Assembly (NCBI GenBank): GCA_905250025.1
Contig: CAJNOJ010000320.1
Coordinates: forward strand, 20,374-84,373
Length of the DNA: 64,000 nucleotides
Direction: 5' to 3'
Source of the DNA: Adineta ricciae
Taxonomy: Eukaryota; Rotifera; Eurotatoria; Adinetida; Adinetidae
Shown here one piece after another: positions 22,404-34,100 of the stretch. The notes under the pieces were generated by a model. The model made no database searches, was not told the DNA's origin, and worked only from the letters and a program-made list of their open reading frames with translations. The first letter of the stretch is position 1. Each line of letters starts with the position of its first letter. The translations under genes and the position numbers were made by a program.

Positions 22404-25400
22404 TTATTTGCTTTTACATATAAGCTTGTGCTTATATAATTTCCAGTCATTAATTTGACATTCTTTCGAACAATAACGAGCTCGTTGACATTTGCCACAA
22501 AGCTTTGATGCATCCGCTTCGCAACAATATCGACACATATTCACTATCCGTTCAGAGTCACTTTGCATGACAATAGAAGCCACATCATCAACACGAATTG
22601 ATGGTTTCATGTCGCCAGTTCCTATTCGTAAGTATGGATTGATAATGTGCATTTTACTTCCAATAGTATACAATTTGCGTGTTAAATATTCACCTTGTTC
22701 TTTGGGAAAATTATATATGAGCATTCGCTCACAATCGAAATTTTCATCTTCAATTACCAGATGAACTGATGGTTCCCATGAGTATGTTTCATCAATGATG
22801 GTGCCTGAAAGTACGTATCCTTTATAAACTCGATCTTTCGTTGGATCTAATTCTCTTAATGTAATTGGTTTTAATCCGATTAATGATTTTGATGTTTGCT
22901 GTTTAACTCGAGGTCCAATAGAAGTGGAAGCAACTATTTGACCTAACGTATGTTTTTCGTCCAATGCTTGGCCTTCCCACATACGATGCTTTGTAATAAC
23001 TTCAACTCTATGAGAATCAGTAAGATGTTGTTTACGATTATTTTCGGAATCTGGTTCTATATTTGAGAAGAATTCACTATCAAACATAGGTTTCAAGTAG
23101 TCCAGATTGCCTGATTGATAAGGCAAGAAGCATGGTAATTGTGATTTCTCTGCCTCTTTACCTTTTGCATATAGTTTTCTTACCTGAGGCACCGCAGCTT
23201 CAATCGTATCACGTAGTATATAACAGATAGCCGTTTCGTAATATGCATCGGGAATTTTGCGATGATCGTTTGGAGCAATATTGATGAATGTTTGATAAGC
23301 GTTGATTGCCTCGTCGTAATCGATATACAGGTGCCGCAACAAAACAGCTTTGTGGTATAAAAGTTCGTAATTGTTTGGCTCGATCTCAAGTCCTTTATTA
23401 ATATCATACAAACCGACGTGATATCGACGCAAGAATCCATTCAGCGCTCCGCTCATCAAATAGAAACAGACTGATTTCGGATACTTTTCTTTGCACAAAG
23501 CAAGAAATTCATTAACTAATTCATATGAATTGAAATTTAGTGCTATGTAGCATATACGGACATCTTCATCGAGCTGTGAGACATCAGAATTTGATTTTTC
23601 AGTACACAGACAAAGTGTTCGATTAACTAATTGAAGAACTCTCTGTTGCATTTGACATGGAATTTGCGCGACAATAGTTTCAATACGATAACATTGTGAA
23701 AGTTCATGAATAAACGTCTGTTCTTCTTTTTGTGATAAATTATCAAACGATAAGAGTATATTTAGCGCCTGCATGAAATGTTCCAGAGCATTACAAAGGT
23801 GTTTAGCGGTTTTGGAACCACGTTTCGCATATTCACATAGCATTTCATAATCTTGCAAGTATGAATGTTCAGAGGTTGTCGAGGCAACATATTCAGTTTT
23901 GTACAAACGCCAGAAATAGTCAAATGAACTAGATATCATCAGATCATTCAGTGAAGATTGACTTATAGATCGTTGTTTATCTTCTATTTGTTTTGCGAAC
24001 TGATCACGATTGTTTTGAGCCTCAAGATTACCTGCTTCACATGCACGATCATGCCAAATCTTTGCCATTTGAAAATTGTTTTTATACAAGAAAAGTCCTG
24101 CTAAACTCTCCATACCAACAGGGTCTCCCCTTTTTGCTGCCAACTCGATTAGTTGCATACCTTTGTCAAGATCTCTCTCGACTACATAACCTCTCAAATA
24201 CATTGTACCTAAATTGTTGGCAGCCATAGCACTTCCGTGGTCAGATGCACGTTGATACCAATACAAAGCTACTCCTGGATCTTTGCGAACACTGATACCT
24301 TCGAAGTATCTGACACCTAACGCATGTTCAGATTCGGCTACACCAACATTTGGAAGCTGTGGATAAAGAGGATGTTTTGGTGGTTGAGATGCTGCTTGTT
24401 CAAGCAGCTTGAGAGCTATTTGATGGTCTTTCTTCACACCTAAGCCACGATCTCTCAACTTAGCCAAATTGTACATTCCTTCGGCATTACCCTGATCTGC
24501 TGCTTTGCCAAAATACTCAGCAGCTTTTTCATAGTTCTGTTGAACACCTATGTCTCCACACTCATATTGATGTCCCTTAAATACGTCCGCTTTTGATGGA
24601 TCTATTTCCATTAAAAATTCATCATATTTTCGTAACTTTTCTGCATCAAGACCAGATTTTTCTTGTCGTTCCTTCAAAACTTCAGGAATTGACTTTATAT
24701 TCTGTCTTGGGTCGACATAGTCGTTTCGTGACTGTCTATGTAATGTGATACGACTTTCATCCAATGGTTCCTGAATCTCTTTTCTTGTAGGATCAAGTGC
24801 AAATGCTCGTTCAAACGAATTGATTGCTTTTTCATGTTCATCCAAAGCGGCATGAACTTTTCCAACACGAACATGTGCTTTCCACCATGTTGGCCATAGT
24901 TTCCTTGCCTGTTTAGCATCTTGCAATGCCAGATATCGTTCATCTTTGGCGTCAAGCGATTCTGATATATTGTAAAACTTTTCCTGTTGTTCATGCAATA
25001 ATAAACGACTTGCTGCCATATTCGAAAAAAGCATGGCACGATCATGACTCGATACACCTGGTAAAACTGTTGCTTTGGTAAAGAATCCAATGGCTTCAGA
25101 ATACTTTCCATCTGTATGAGCTTGTACACCCAGAGACTTTAAACGTAATGCTTCATTTCTATTTTCTTCATTTATTGACTCTGTAGACGAGTCAAACACA
25201 CTATCATCTTTTAGTTTATCTAATTCGACATCAATATCACCGAATTCAATCAGAATAGCTGCTAAATTATTCCACACTTGATTGAATTCTACATTATGAA
25301 CAGACTTTGCGTTATGAGCTAATTCATTTCGATATTCCCTTATTTTTTGTATGGATTTATCTTCTTGATCAAGTTGTTGTATTTCATTTGTGGTTAATGT

Positions 25401-25694
25401 TTTTGGGCGTTCAATAAATAACAGCAGAGAAGTTAGAACTGATATATCCCATTGCTCTGAATCTCCGTTAGAAACAGCTGTCTTCTGTACGGGCGTTAAA
25501 CTAATGCTTTTCTTATTTTTCAGGACGACGTTAGTCAGATAATTGCTTCCAGATGTTGGCGAATCATCCCACACCTGTCCATTGTTGTATAATGAATAAC
25601 GATTTTTAAATAAATTACGAAGTGAAACACGTGACCGCCCAATTAATAAATCTATTTTAAAATAGTTACGAACTTCAGATGATGTATTGGCCAT
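22404..25694 (-). CDS. HEPN-TPR-Sel1-MYND protein, single exon
   Basis: Intronless 1096-aa frame in a genome where most genes are intron-rich. Residues ~15-160 resemble the DZIP3-like HEPN domain; YRNELAHN (RNELAH at 122-127) is the R-x4-H motif of HEPN ribonucleases. Residues ~185-320 hold TPR-like helix pairs (RLKSLGVQAHTDGKYSEAIG, AHVRVGKVHAALDEHEKAIN). Residues ~375-570 hold Sel1-like repeats (AAEYFGKAADQGNAEGMYNL and several more). More TPR-like helices follow (~740-830). The C-terminus is a MYND zinc finger (CRYCCEADASKLCGKCQRAR, then YCSKECQ, H and C near 1090). MYND and TPR parts mediate protein contacts; HEPN domains often bind or cut RNA. The combination suggests a scaffold or an RNA-targeting immune-type protein, which is inference. 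Confidence 0.85.
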   Translation of the reverse strand: MANTSSEVRNYFKIDLLIGRSRVSLRNLFKNRYSLYNNGQVWDDSPTSGSNYLTNVVLKNKKSISLTPVQKTAVSNGDSEQWDISVLTSLLLFIERPKTLTTNEIQQLDQEDKSIQKIREYRNELAHNAKSVHNVEFNQVWNNLAAILIEFGDIDVELDKLKDDSVFDSSTESINEENRNEALRLKSLGVQAHTDGKYSEAIGFFTKATVLPGVSSHDRAMLFSNMAASRLLLHEQQEKFYNISESLDAKDERYLALQDAKQARKLWPTWWKAHVRVGKVHAALDEHEKAINSFERAFALDPTRKEIQEPLDESRITLHRQSRNDYVDPRQNIKSIPEVLKERQEKSGLDAEKLRKYDEFLMEIDPSKADVFKGHQYECGDIGVQQNYEKAAEYFGKAADQGNAEGMYNLAKLRDRGLGVKKDHQIALKLLEQAASQPPKHPLYPQLPNVGVAESEHALGVRYFEGISVRKDPGVALYWYQRASDHGSAMAANNLGTMYLRGYVVERDLDKGMQLIELAAKRGDPVGMESLAGLFLYKNNFQMAKIWHDRACEAGNLEAQNNRDQFAKQIEDKQRSISQSSLNDLMISSSFDYFWRLYKTEYVASTTSEHSYLQDYEMLCEYAKRGSKTAKHLCNALEHFMQALNILLSFDNLSQKEEQTFIHELSQCYRIETIVAQIPCQMQQRVLQLVNRTLCLCTEKSNSDVSQLDEDVRICYIALNFNSYELVNEFLALCKEKYPKSVCFYLMSGALNGFLRRYHVGLYDINKGLEIEPNNYELLYHKAVLLRHLYIDYDEAINAYQTFINIAPNDHRKIPDAYYETAICYILRDTIEAAVPQVRKLYAKGKEAEKSQLPCFLPYQSGNLDYLKPMFDSEFFSNIEPDSENNRKQHLTDSHRVEVITKHRMWEGQALDEKHTLGQIVASTSIGPRVKQQTSKSLIGLKPITLRELDPTKDRVYKGYVLSGTIIDETYSWEPSVHLVIEDENFDCERMLIYNFPKEQGEYLTRKLYTIGSKMHIINPYLRIGTGDMKPSIRVDDVASIVMQSDSERIVNMCRYCCEADASKLCGKCQRARYCSKECQINDWKLYKHKLICKSK

Positions 25695-26776
25695 ATTAGA
25701 ACTACTTGAATAGCAACGCAGTTTTTTCTAATGAAATAACAATGCTTGTTGAATAATTTACAGACGTTGATTTATTTGATGTGATAATCGAAAGTGTTTT
25801 CATATATTTCTCTATGTATTGTGGTAAAAAGAATTGTTGATAAAGTTTCACCCACTATGGGCACAGCATATATTTACTTTCTTCTTATTCTTCTGCTTCT
25901 CAAAAGAACATAACGAAACAAAAAAAACATTACTACGTTGAGTATCCTAGGCATATATGAAGAGAATTTCTTTTTGTTTTCGTTTCTTTTTACAGATGAA
26001 ATCTGCAGCAACGGCAAACCGTCAGAAACCCTATGATTCACATCGTCCTTGAAAAGTACCTATATTGTCTATAGCCTTGCATTCGTGAGAGACTCGTTTT
26101 TTAACCATCTAATGTGAAACTTGTAACATTTATTGTTAAAGAGTGTGTGGACTTGGGTAACTCGTCTTTGTCCACATTTCACTTTCATGTATAACTTCTC
26201 TAATGTTATTGATGTCTTCACTTTATATTAATATTAACTAGTATAAACAATGAAGAGATTTTTGTATAGAAAACATACATGATCATAGACCTTCCACTTC
26301 GCAAATAATCCAAGAATCGAAAAGTATGGAAAAGAGGGTGTGAGGTGAAGAATTTTATGATTGGAATCGATAGAGCATATTGAGTTCTACTTGAAACCAG
26401 CATGATAAGAGTTGGAACGCATATCTGTACGAATGAATCCTTAAAAAGCTCGAATCAGGCGCTAGGATATCTCACGCCTCGAAGACTTATATATTTGGTA
26501 AAAGAACTAAATTTATATTAATAAAAGTATGCAATAAGACACCATGTTAGTTTATCTCAATTACTGTTTTGTTTTATTTTTCTTGTATAAGTCACTAAAA
26601 TTTGTGTTTTTTGATAACGTGAATGGACACAATCATTTTGAAAAAGAAATGAGTGAGAACAAAAAAGGAACGAAAAAGAATGTCAAATAAAAACGAAAAA
26701 GAAGAATAAGTTAAAAGTAGCACCGACAACAACGAAAAAGAAAAGGAAGAAATACTTGCGAATAGATATGCGATTA
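25695..26776. other. Gene-free stretch
   Basis: About 1.1 kb upstream of the HEPN-MYND gene and downstream of the myosin end. Only short frames without support. Confidence 0.45.
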
Positions 26777-26938
26777 TTAAACAAGTGAAAGAAAGTCAAG
26801 GTGAAGTTCATGAGGAATGTCAATTTGATCAAGTGAAACAGTCGATGGAACATACGGATAGACCAGTGGAAATGTGTAGCCTAAATCAAAATTCTCTTGT
26901 TGCTCATATTCAATTCGTGTTCGATCAGTTGTTGAACC
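26777..26938 (-). CDS. Extreme C-terminus of class V myosin
   Basis: An open frame of 53 codons entering from the N at 26939 and ending at stop 26777-26779. The segment YTFPLVYPYVPSTVSLDQID followed by IPHELHLDFLSLV aligns by eye with the last residues of vertebrate MYO5A ([20 protein letters not shown]... region), the end of the cargo-binding DIL (globular tail) domain. The core of the DIL domain, roughly 300 residues, is missing between this exon and the next myosin sequence at 26940, so the N stands for lost sequence of unknown length. Confidence 0.75.
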   Translation of the reverse strand, partial: GSTTDRTRIEYEQQENFDLGYTFPLVYPYVPSTVSLDQIDIPHELHLDFLSLV

Positions 26939-26939
26939 N
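26939..26939. other. Single-N assembly join
   Basis: Separates the myosin C-terminal exon from myosin copy 1. The 121 bases to the right (26940-27060) are identical to 31192-31312 and differ at the next base (C at 27061 versus T at 31313). Confidence 0.85.
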
Positions 26940-29900
26940 AAATAGATACCAAGAACAACTGCATCGGTAATCCGTTCCGTTTCCTGAGGATTACATTTTA
27001 TCATTCCACTAAAGTGTCTGATGCTTTGACGACGTAGATCAACATTTCCTGGAACATTCGCTGGCCCTGTTGTGGTTGTTAATGACATAGAATTGGAAAT
27101 ATCATTGTGACCATTGAGTTGACCCATTCCGTTCATTGATCCATTTTGAAGAACTTGCTCCCAAGAGACATTTCCCGCAGAAAAGCTCTTATTAACAAGT
27201 TTGATAACGCGTCGTAATTTTCGGATCTCGGCGTGATTCGTTTGAATTTGTTGATGAAGTTCCTAAACATTTGCATAGAAATCAGTTGTTGAGCAAATTA
27301 ACTTACCAGATTTTCGTTAATAACATTGGCGATTTGTTGTTTCATTGCATCGTCCACCGTATTTTCGTCAATTGATTTACATAGCTCTAGATTTTCTGCT
27401 TCGACTTGTGCCAAACGTTCGTGTGTTCGTTCGTATTCTCGCTGATATGATGCTCGACATTGTTCCAGTTCAAGTTCCAACATTCTGAATAAAATTCTCT
27501 TTTTCAAAGAAAAATGTCTTTTTAAGTCAATTTTACTTATTGATTTGTTTTTGACTTTGATATGCTTGTTCAATGGCGTCACTTGCAATCACATCATCGG
27601 ATTCATTCTCATGTTGCATAACTCGTTCTTGTAATTTCGATTTCATTTCAATTTGCTCACGACGACGATGTTCTAATTCCGCATTTAATGCATCGAATTG
27701 TGCTAAAAAGAAAACAATTAAGCAGATGATTTGAATAAAAAATGAAACTTACCAAGTAATTGTTCTTTCGCTGCTATTTCATCGCCCTTCAAAACTTCTT
27801 CTCTCAACGCTTTCAAATCAGTTCTTAATTTATCCATTTCTAATTCATCTAAATGCCACGATGAATTCTTTTTCATTGTGCTTAGTTTCGATGAATTTGT
27901 CACTCCTTTATCCAATTCTTCATTCATTGTTTTGTTTTCTTGTTCAAGTTGTCTTAAACGTCGTTGAAGGCGAAGGAGAAGTCCACCACCAGGAGCAGTA
28001 CCGGCTTCGACAAGTTCATCGAGTGGTTCATTCGTATGCGTTGTTGTTAAATGACGTTGATGAGTATTGATCGTCGACGAAAGAAGAGGAGGAGGACGAC
28101 GAGGAGTTAAACCATCACTCGTCAACGGTGCTTGATCCTAATACAAAAGTCAATACATTCATTCTCATCATCAATTAATCGATTAACCCACATAACTTAA
28201 ATTACGACATACATCGCAAAAAAACCACATGATCACTCGAATGTCGTTTTACATGAACAAAGAAAACATTTTTTTATTCCCTCTGGTTCTGATTGCCTGC
28301 TAGGAAATATTAATCTTAAATCCCGATGGTTGAAAGTTTCCGAAACGACTAATCTTCTTTTGTTGAAAATGAGAATATTTACCGGTAAATCATCAAGATC
28401 AAGTGTGTCCATAAATTTCGAATCCCAAGTCATATTCGAGTCCGATGGTGCTGATTTGACTTTGTGAAGATTTTCATTCTGTAATTCACTTTGTAGATTG
28501 TCGCATTTTTGTTCCAATCGATGCATTTCAATCACTAAGCGTTGTCTTTGTTGTCGTTCAGCTGTTAATTCTTCTTCTAATTGTTTCATACGAATGGCGG
28601 ATGAATCTTGTGTGGACAAATCTCCGCGTAATTGTTCTTCTAATTTTTTAATTTCGTTGTCTTTTTGTTCAACGTCATTTTCTAATTGAGCAATTAGATC
28701 GGTGTTTTTAGAAATGATTTCATCTTTTGATTGTTTGGTTTGAAGTAGATCTGCACGTATCGATGCATTTTCGGTTTTTAATCGTTCGTTTTCTAATCGA
28801 AGTCTAAGAAGAAACGAATTGTTTTAGGAGGTAAAAAGAAAATTTATCGTCTTACTGTTGAAGTTCTTCTTCAAGAATGGCTTGTTTCTTCAGATTTTGT
28901 TTCAATTCTTTATTATTGACTTTTAATTGGTCAAAATCTTTTTTGAAATTTTCTAATTCTTGTTCTTTATTAACCAACCGTTCATTATCTCGTTTTTGTT
29001 CGTCAATTTTATGTTGAAGTGAAATAATTTTATTTTCTAAACCTTTATTCAATTGTCGTTGATGTTCGATCGAACGTTGTTCAACTCGAAGTTTTTTGAC
29101 TTCGAGACAAGCTTCACGTCGACGTTGATGAGATTGTAAAAGAACAATTCCGCGTTGAAATGTGATAAATCTTCTTCGAGCAATCCACATACGTACAGAT
29201 GATTGAAGAGCCAGAACACTTCGTTCCAACATTCGTTGCTGAAGATTTTTTCGAACTAAATAACCTCGACAATAAGATTGAATGTCAATAAGAACTGTTC
29301 GGAGATTTTCAAAACGACGATGAACTAATTGTCGACGCCATAACGATTGAAATAATATTACAGCATGTGTACGACGAATATTTTCTGCATGTTTTTGTGC
29401 TAAATACCGTCTCGCTAAACATTGCAATGCCAGAGTCGTACGTCGGATTTTCAAGTAGCGTTTTCGTGCATAATAAGCTCTGTAAGTAGTTTGAATTTTG
29501 ATGATACAAGCACGAAGTTTTTCGGAACGTAATTTTTCGAGATAAGCAACTTGTCCTGCACGGAAGAAGATCTTTGTATTTCCAAATTGATATTTATCCG
29601 GATCGGAAATTAAGTTTTTTAGAATATTTTCACATGTTCGACGATGATTCGTTCGATCGATCAACGCTGAACGTGTTAATAACCGATAACGCACAAAAAA
29701 ATCGTGATAACTCCAACGTGATGGATAACCAGCAGCGCTGATACGAACCGTTTCCAAAACACCACAAGCACGCAATTGTTGCACTGCACGACGAGGTTCA
29801 AATCTGTAAAGAAAAGTTATTAAAAGAATTTCGAAATCCGATGAGCAAACTTGATCAGGTTTTGAAGGACAAACGACTTACGTGAATGAAGCTTTGGCGT

Positions 29901-31113
29901 CATTGGGTTTGATGCAACGAACGTAATGAGGTTCGGTCGAATTCAATGCTAACATTAAACTTGTTAAAGATTCACGAAACTATTAGAAAAGAAAAAGATT
30001 TTGTTTAGTTGAATCTTTCCAAGAATAACAAAAGGATAAGTGTGCTTAGAACACCAAACAAAAGATATGCTTTTCAAGGAATGACAAAGAGAGTAGAAAT
30101 ATCACAAAAACCAACCTGTGAACCAAGTGAATAGCGCTGCAAAGATTATTTCTATTGATAAAAATCTCGTTCCTACAAAAACCGTTATTTACCTGCGATC
30201 CAACGGTTTTCTTTCTTTGTGCTTGAACTTTGGAAGCTGCTTGTAATGTTCCGGTTTTCTGTACTTGATACGATTTCACTGATGTCGAACCTTTTACTCC
30301 ATCATCTTCTTCCAAGAATAATTGAACAACAAACTCCAACTAAAAACATCTTTCTTCGAATAAACACTTCTTTCCAAACGAGAAACTTACTTCACTTTCT
30401 TTCAACATTTTCAATTGATCTTCCAAAACTGTGTCTCGATTTTTCTCTAAAAATCCATCGATTGAATATTCCACTTTCTCGGCAAAATGATTGATGATAA
30501 ATGTCGAATTTGCTGCTAGTTTTTTCGTTAAAAAATCCGGATGTTTGCCATGTTGACTCACTAATTTCCTATGCCAGTTTTCGTCTGAACCTTTGGGCAT
30601 CTACGAAGAGAAAATCTTTTCTTTCTTTCAAACAAAAATTCTCAAACAAACTTTGCATTCTTCATCTAGCAAGTCTAAAATTCCTAGTTTATTTTCAATC
30701 AGATCAATACACGGTTGATTATCATAAAATTGAATAAATGACCAAGTAATTTCTTCTTTCATATATTCTTCTTGTTCAAGTTTAAAAACGTGCTAAAATC
30801 AGTAAGGAAATTCATGTTTTTCAACCGAAATAAGTTTTCTTACTTGACAAAACTGCTGTTGTAGTTTTTCATTCGCGTAATTTATACAAAATTGTTCAAA
30901 GCTATTGATTTCAAATGTTTCGAAGCTAAACGACAGCAGAAACTTTTGAAGAGAAGCTCCAAACAAAGGCTAAACTTACCCGTAAATGTCTAAAACTCCA
31001 ATAAAGGACTGTCGTTGTCCCACATATTCTAAAGATTTATTTATTTCATTCACAATCCATCCGAACAACTGCGAATAGATATGTTTCGCCAGCGCATCTC
31101 GAGCAAACAGTGC
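26940..31113 (-). CDS. myo5: Class V myosin heavy chain, partial copy 1
   Basis: Actin-based cargo motor. The first visible exon (31113, after acceptor TTGAAAG) encodes [20 protein letters not shown], about residue 380 of a class V motor; the N-terminal half of the motor, including the P-loop, is missing beyond the N at 31140. Then come [24 protein letters not shown], the conserved [20 protein letters not shown] with [28 protein letters not shown], six IQ motifs (~29540-29080), and a coiled coil starting [19 protein letters not shown] as in MYO5A. The coiled coil ends near [18 protein letters not shown] just before the DIL domain, where the sequence stops at 26939. Introns are short with consistent phases. 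A 21-nt exon at 30116-30136 is described separately. Copy 2 is about 97-98% identical by eye. Confidence 0.9.
30116..30136 (-). other. 21-nt microexon in myosin copy 1
   Basis: Flanked by acceptor TTTGCAG and donor GTTGG; encodes RYSLGSQ in phase 0. It lies between the exon ending KKTVGSQ and the one starting FRESL. Vertebrate MYO5A reads directly from TVGHQ to FRNSL here, so the microexon adds seven residues ending in a repeat of GSQ. The same exon occurs at 34346-34366 in copy 2. Confidence 0.6.
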
Positions 31114-31139
31114 CTTTCAAAAAGAAATTCATGAAAATC

Positions 31140-31140
31140 N
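31140..31140. other. Single-N assembly join
   Basis: Lies between the motor-domain intron of copy 1 and an intron after the coiled coil of copy 2, that is, between opposite ends of the same gene. No biological sequence links the two sides. Confidence 0.8.
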
Positions 31141-34100
31141 TTAATTCTACATACAATAAAACTCATTCTATAGCAATCAAAACAAAGCAAAAAATAGATA
31201 CCAAGAACAACTGCATCGGTAATCCGTTCCGTTTCCTGAGGATTACATTTTATCATTCCACTAAAGTGTCTGATGCTTTGACGACGTAGATCAACATTTC
31301 CTGGAACATTCGTTGGCCCAGTTGTGGTTGTTAGTAACATAGAATTGGAAATATCATTGTGACCATTGAGTTGACCCATTCCGTTCATTGATCCATTTTG
31401 AAGAACTTGCTCCCAGGAGACATTTCCTGCAGAAAAGCTCTTATTGACAAGTTTGATAACGCGTCGTAATTTTCGGATCTCGGCGTGATTCGTTTGAATT
31501 TGTTGGTGAAGTTCCTAAACATTTGCATAGAAATCAGCTGTTGAGCAAAGTAACTTACCAGATTTTCGTTAATAACATTGGCGATCTGTTGTTTCATCGC
31601 ATCATCCACCGTATTTTCGTCAATTGATTTACATAACTCTAGATTTTCTGCTTCGACTTGTGCCAGACGTTCGTGTGTTCGTTCGTATTCTCGCTGATAT
31701 GATGCTCGACATTGTTCAAGTTCAAGTTCCAACATTCTGAATAAAATTCTCTTTTCCAAAGAAAATTTTCTTTTTAAGTCAATTTTACTTATTGATTTGT
31801 TTTTGACTTTGATACGCTTGTTCAATGGCGTCACTTGCAATCACATCGTCGGATTCATTCTCATGTTGCATAACTCGTTCTTGTAATTTCGATTTCATTT
31901 CAATTTGCTCACGACGACGATGTTCTAATTCCGCATTTAATGCATCGAATTGTGCTAAAAAGAAAGCAATTAAGCAGAGGATTTGAATAAAAAAATGAAA
32001 TTTACCAAGTAATTGTTCTTTCGCTGCTATTTCATCGCCTTTCAAAACTTCTTCTCTCAACGCTTTCAAATCAGTTCTTAATTTATCCACTTCTAATTCA
32101 TCTAAATGCCACGATGAATTCTTTTTCATTGTGCTTAGTTTCGATGAATTTGTCACTCCTTTATCCAATTCTTCATTCATCGTTTTGTTTTCTTGTTCAA
32201 GTTGTCTTAAACGCCGTTGAAGGCGAAGGAGAAGACCACCACCAGGAACAGTACCGGCTTCGACAAGTTCATCGAGTGGTTCATTCGTATGTGTTGTTGT
32301 TAAATGACGTTGATGAGTATTGATCGTCGACGAAAGAAGAGGAGGAGGACGACGAGGAGTTAAACCATCAGTCGTCAACGGTGCTTGATCCTAATACAAA
32401 AGTCAATACATTCATTCTCATCATCAATTAATCGATTAACCCACATAACTTAAATTACGACATACATCACAAAAAAACCACATGATCACTCGAATGTCGT
32501 TTTACATGAGCAAAGAAAGCATTTTTTTTATTCCCTCTGGTTCTGATTGCCTGCTAGGAAATATTAATCTTAAATCCCGATGGTTGAAAGTTTCCGAAAC
32601 GACTAATCTTCTTTTGTTGAAAATGAGAATATTTACCGGTAAATCATCAAGATCAAGTGTGTCCATAAATTTCGAATCCCAAGTCATATTCGAGTCCGAC
32701 GGTCCTGATTTGACTTTGTGAAGATTTTCATTCTGTAATTCACTTTGTAGATTATCGCACTTTTGTTCCAATCGATGCATTTCAATGACTAAGCGTTGTC
32801 TTTGTTGTCGTTCAGCTGTTAATTCTTCTTCTAATTGTTTCATACGAATGGCGGATGAATCTTGTGTGGACAAATCTCCGCGTAATTGTTCTTCTAATTT
32901 TTTTATTTCTTTTGTTTTTTGTTCAACGTCGTTTTCTAATTGGGCGATTAGATCGGTGTTTTTAGAAATGATTTCATCTTTTGATTGTTTAGTTTGAAGT
33001 AGATCTGCACGTATCGACGCATTTTCGGTTTTTAATCGTTCGTTTTCTAATCGAAGTCTAAGAAGAAACGAATTGTTTTAGGAAGTAAAAAGAAAATCTC
33101 TCGTCCTACTGTTGAAGTTCTTCTTCAAGAATGGTTTGTTTCTTCAGATTTTGTTTCAATTCTTTATTATTGACTTTTAATTGGTCAAAATCTTTTTTAA
33201 AATTTTCTAATTCTTGTTCTTTATTAACCAGCCGTTCATTGTCTCGTTTTTGCTCGTCAATTTTATGTTGAAGTGAAATAATTTTATTTTCTAAACCTTT
33301 ATTCAATTGTCGTTGATGTTCGATCGAACGTTGTTCGACTCGAAGTTTTTTTACTTCGAGACAAGCTTCACGTCGACGTTGATGAGATTGTAAAAGAACA
33401 ATACCGCGTTGAAATGTGATAAATCTTCTTCGAGCAATCCACATACGTACAGATGATTGAAGAGCCAGAACACTTCGTTCCAACATTCGTTGCTGAAGAT
33501 TTTTTCGAACTAAATAACCTCGACAATATGATTGAATGTCAATAAGAACTGTTCGGAGATTTTCAAAACGACGATGAGCTAATTGTCGACGCCATAACGA
33601 TTGAAATAATATTACAGCATGTGTACGACGAATATTTTCTGCATGTTTTTGAGCTAAATACCGTCTCGCTAAACATTGTAATGCCAGAGTCGTACGTCGG
33701 ATTTTCAAGTAGCGTTTTCGTGCATAATAAGCTCGGTAAGTAGTTTGAATTTTGATGATACAAGCACGAAGTTTTTCGGAACGTAATTTTTCGAGATAAG
33801 CAACTTGTCCTGCACGAAAGAAAATCTTCGTATTTCCAAATTGATATTTATCCGGATCGGAAATTAAGTTTTTCAGAATATTTTCACATGTTCGACGATG
33901 ATTCGTTCGATCGATCAACGCTGAACGTGTTAATAACCGATAACGCACAAAAAAATCGTGATAACTCCAACGTGATGGATAACCGGCAGCGCTGATTCGA
34001 ACCGTTTCCAAAACACCACAAGCACGCAATTGTTGCACTGCACGACGAGGTTCAAATCTGTAAGAAAAAATTATTAGAAGAATTTCGAAATCCGATGGAT

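Noticed and set aside
22492-22764. Plus-strand frame opposite the MYND region
   Set aside because: Shadow of the strongly supported minus-strand gene.
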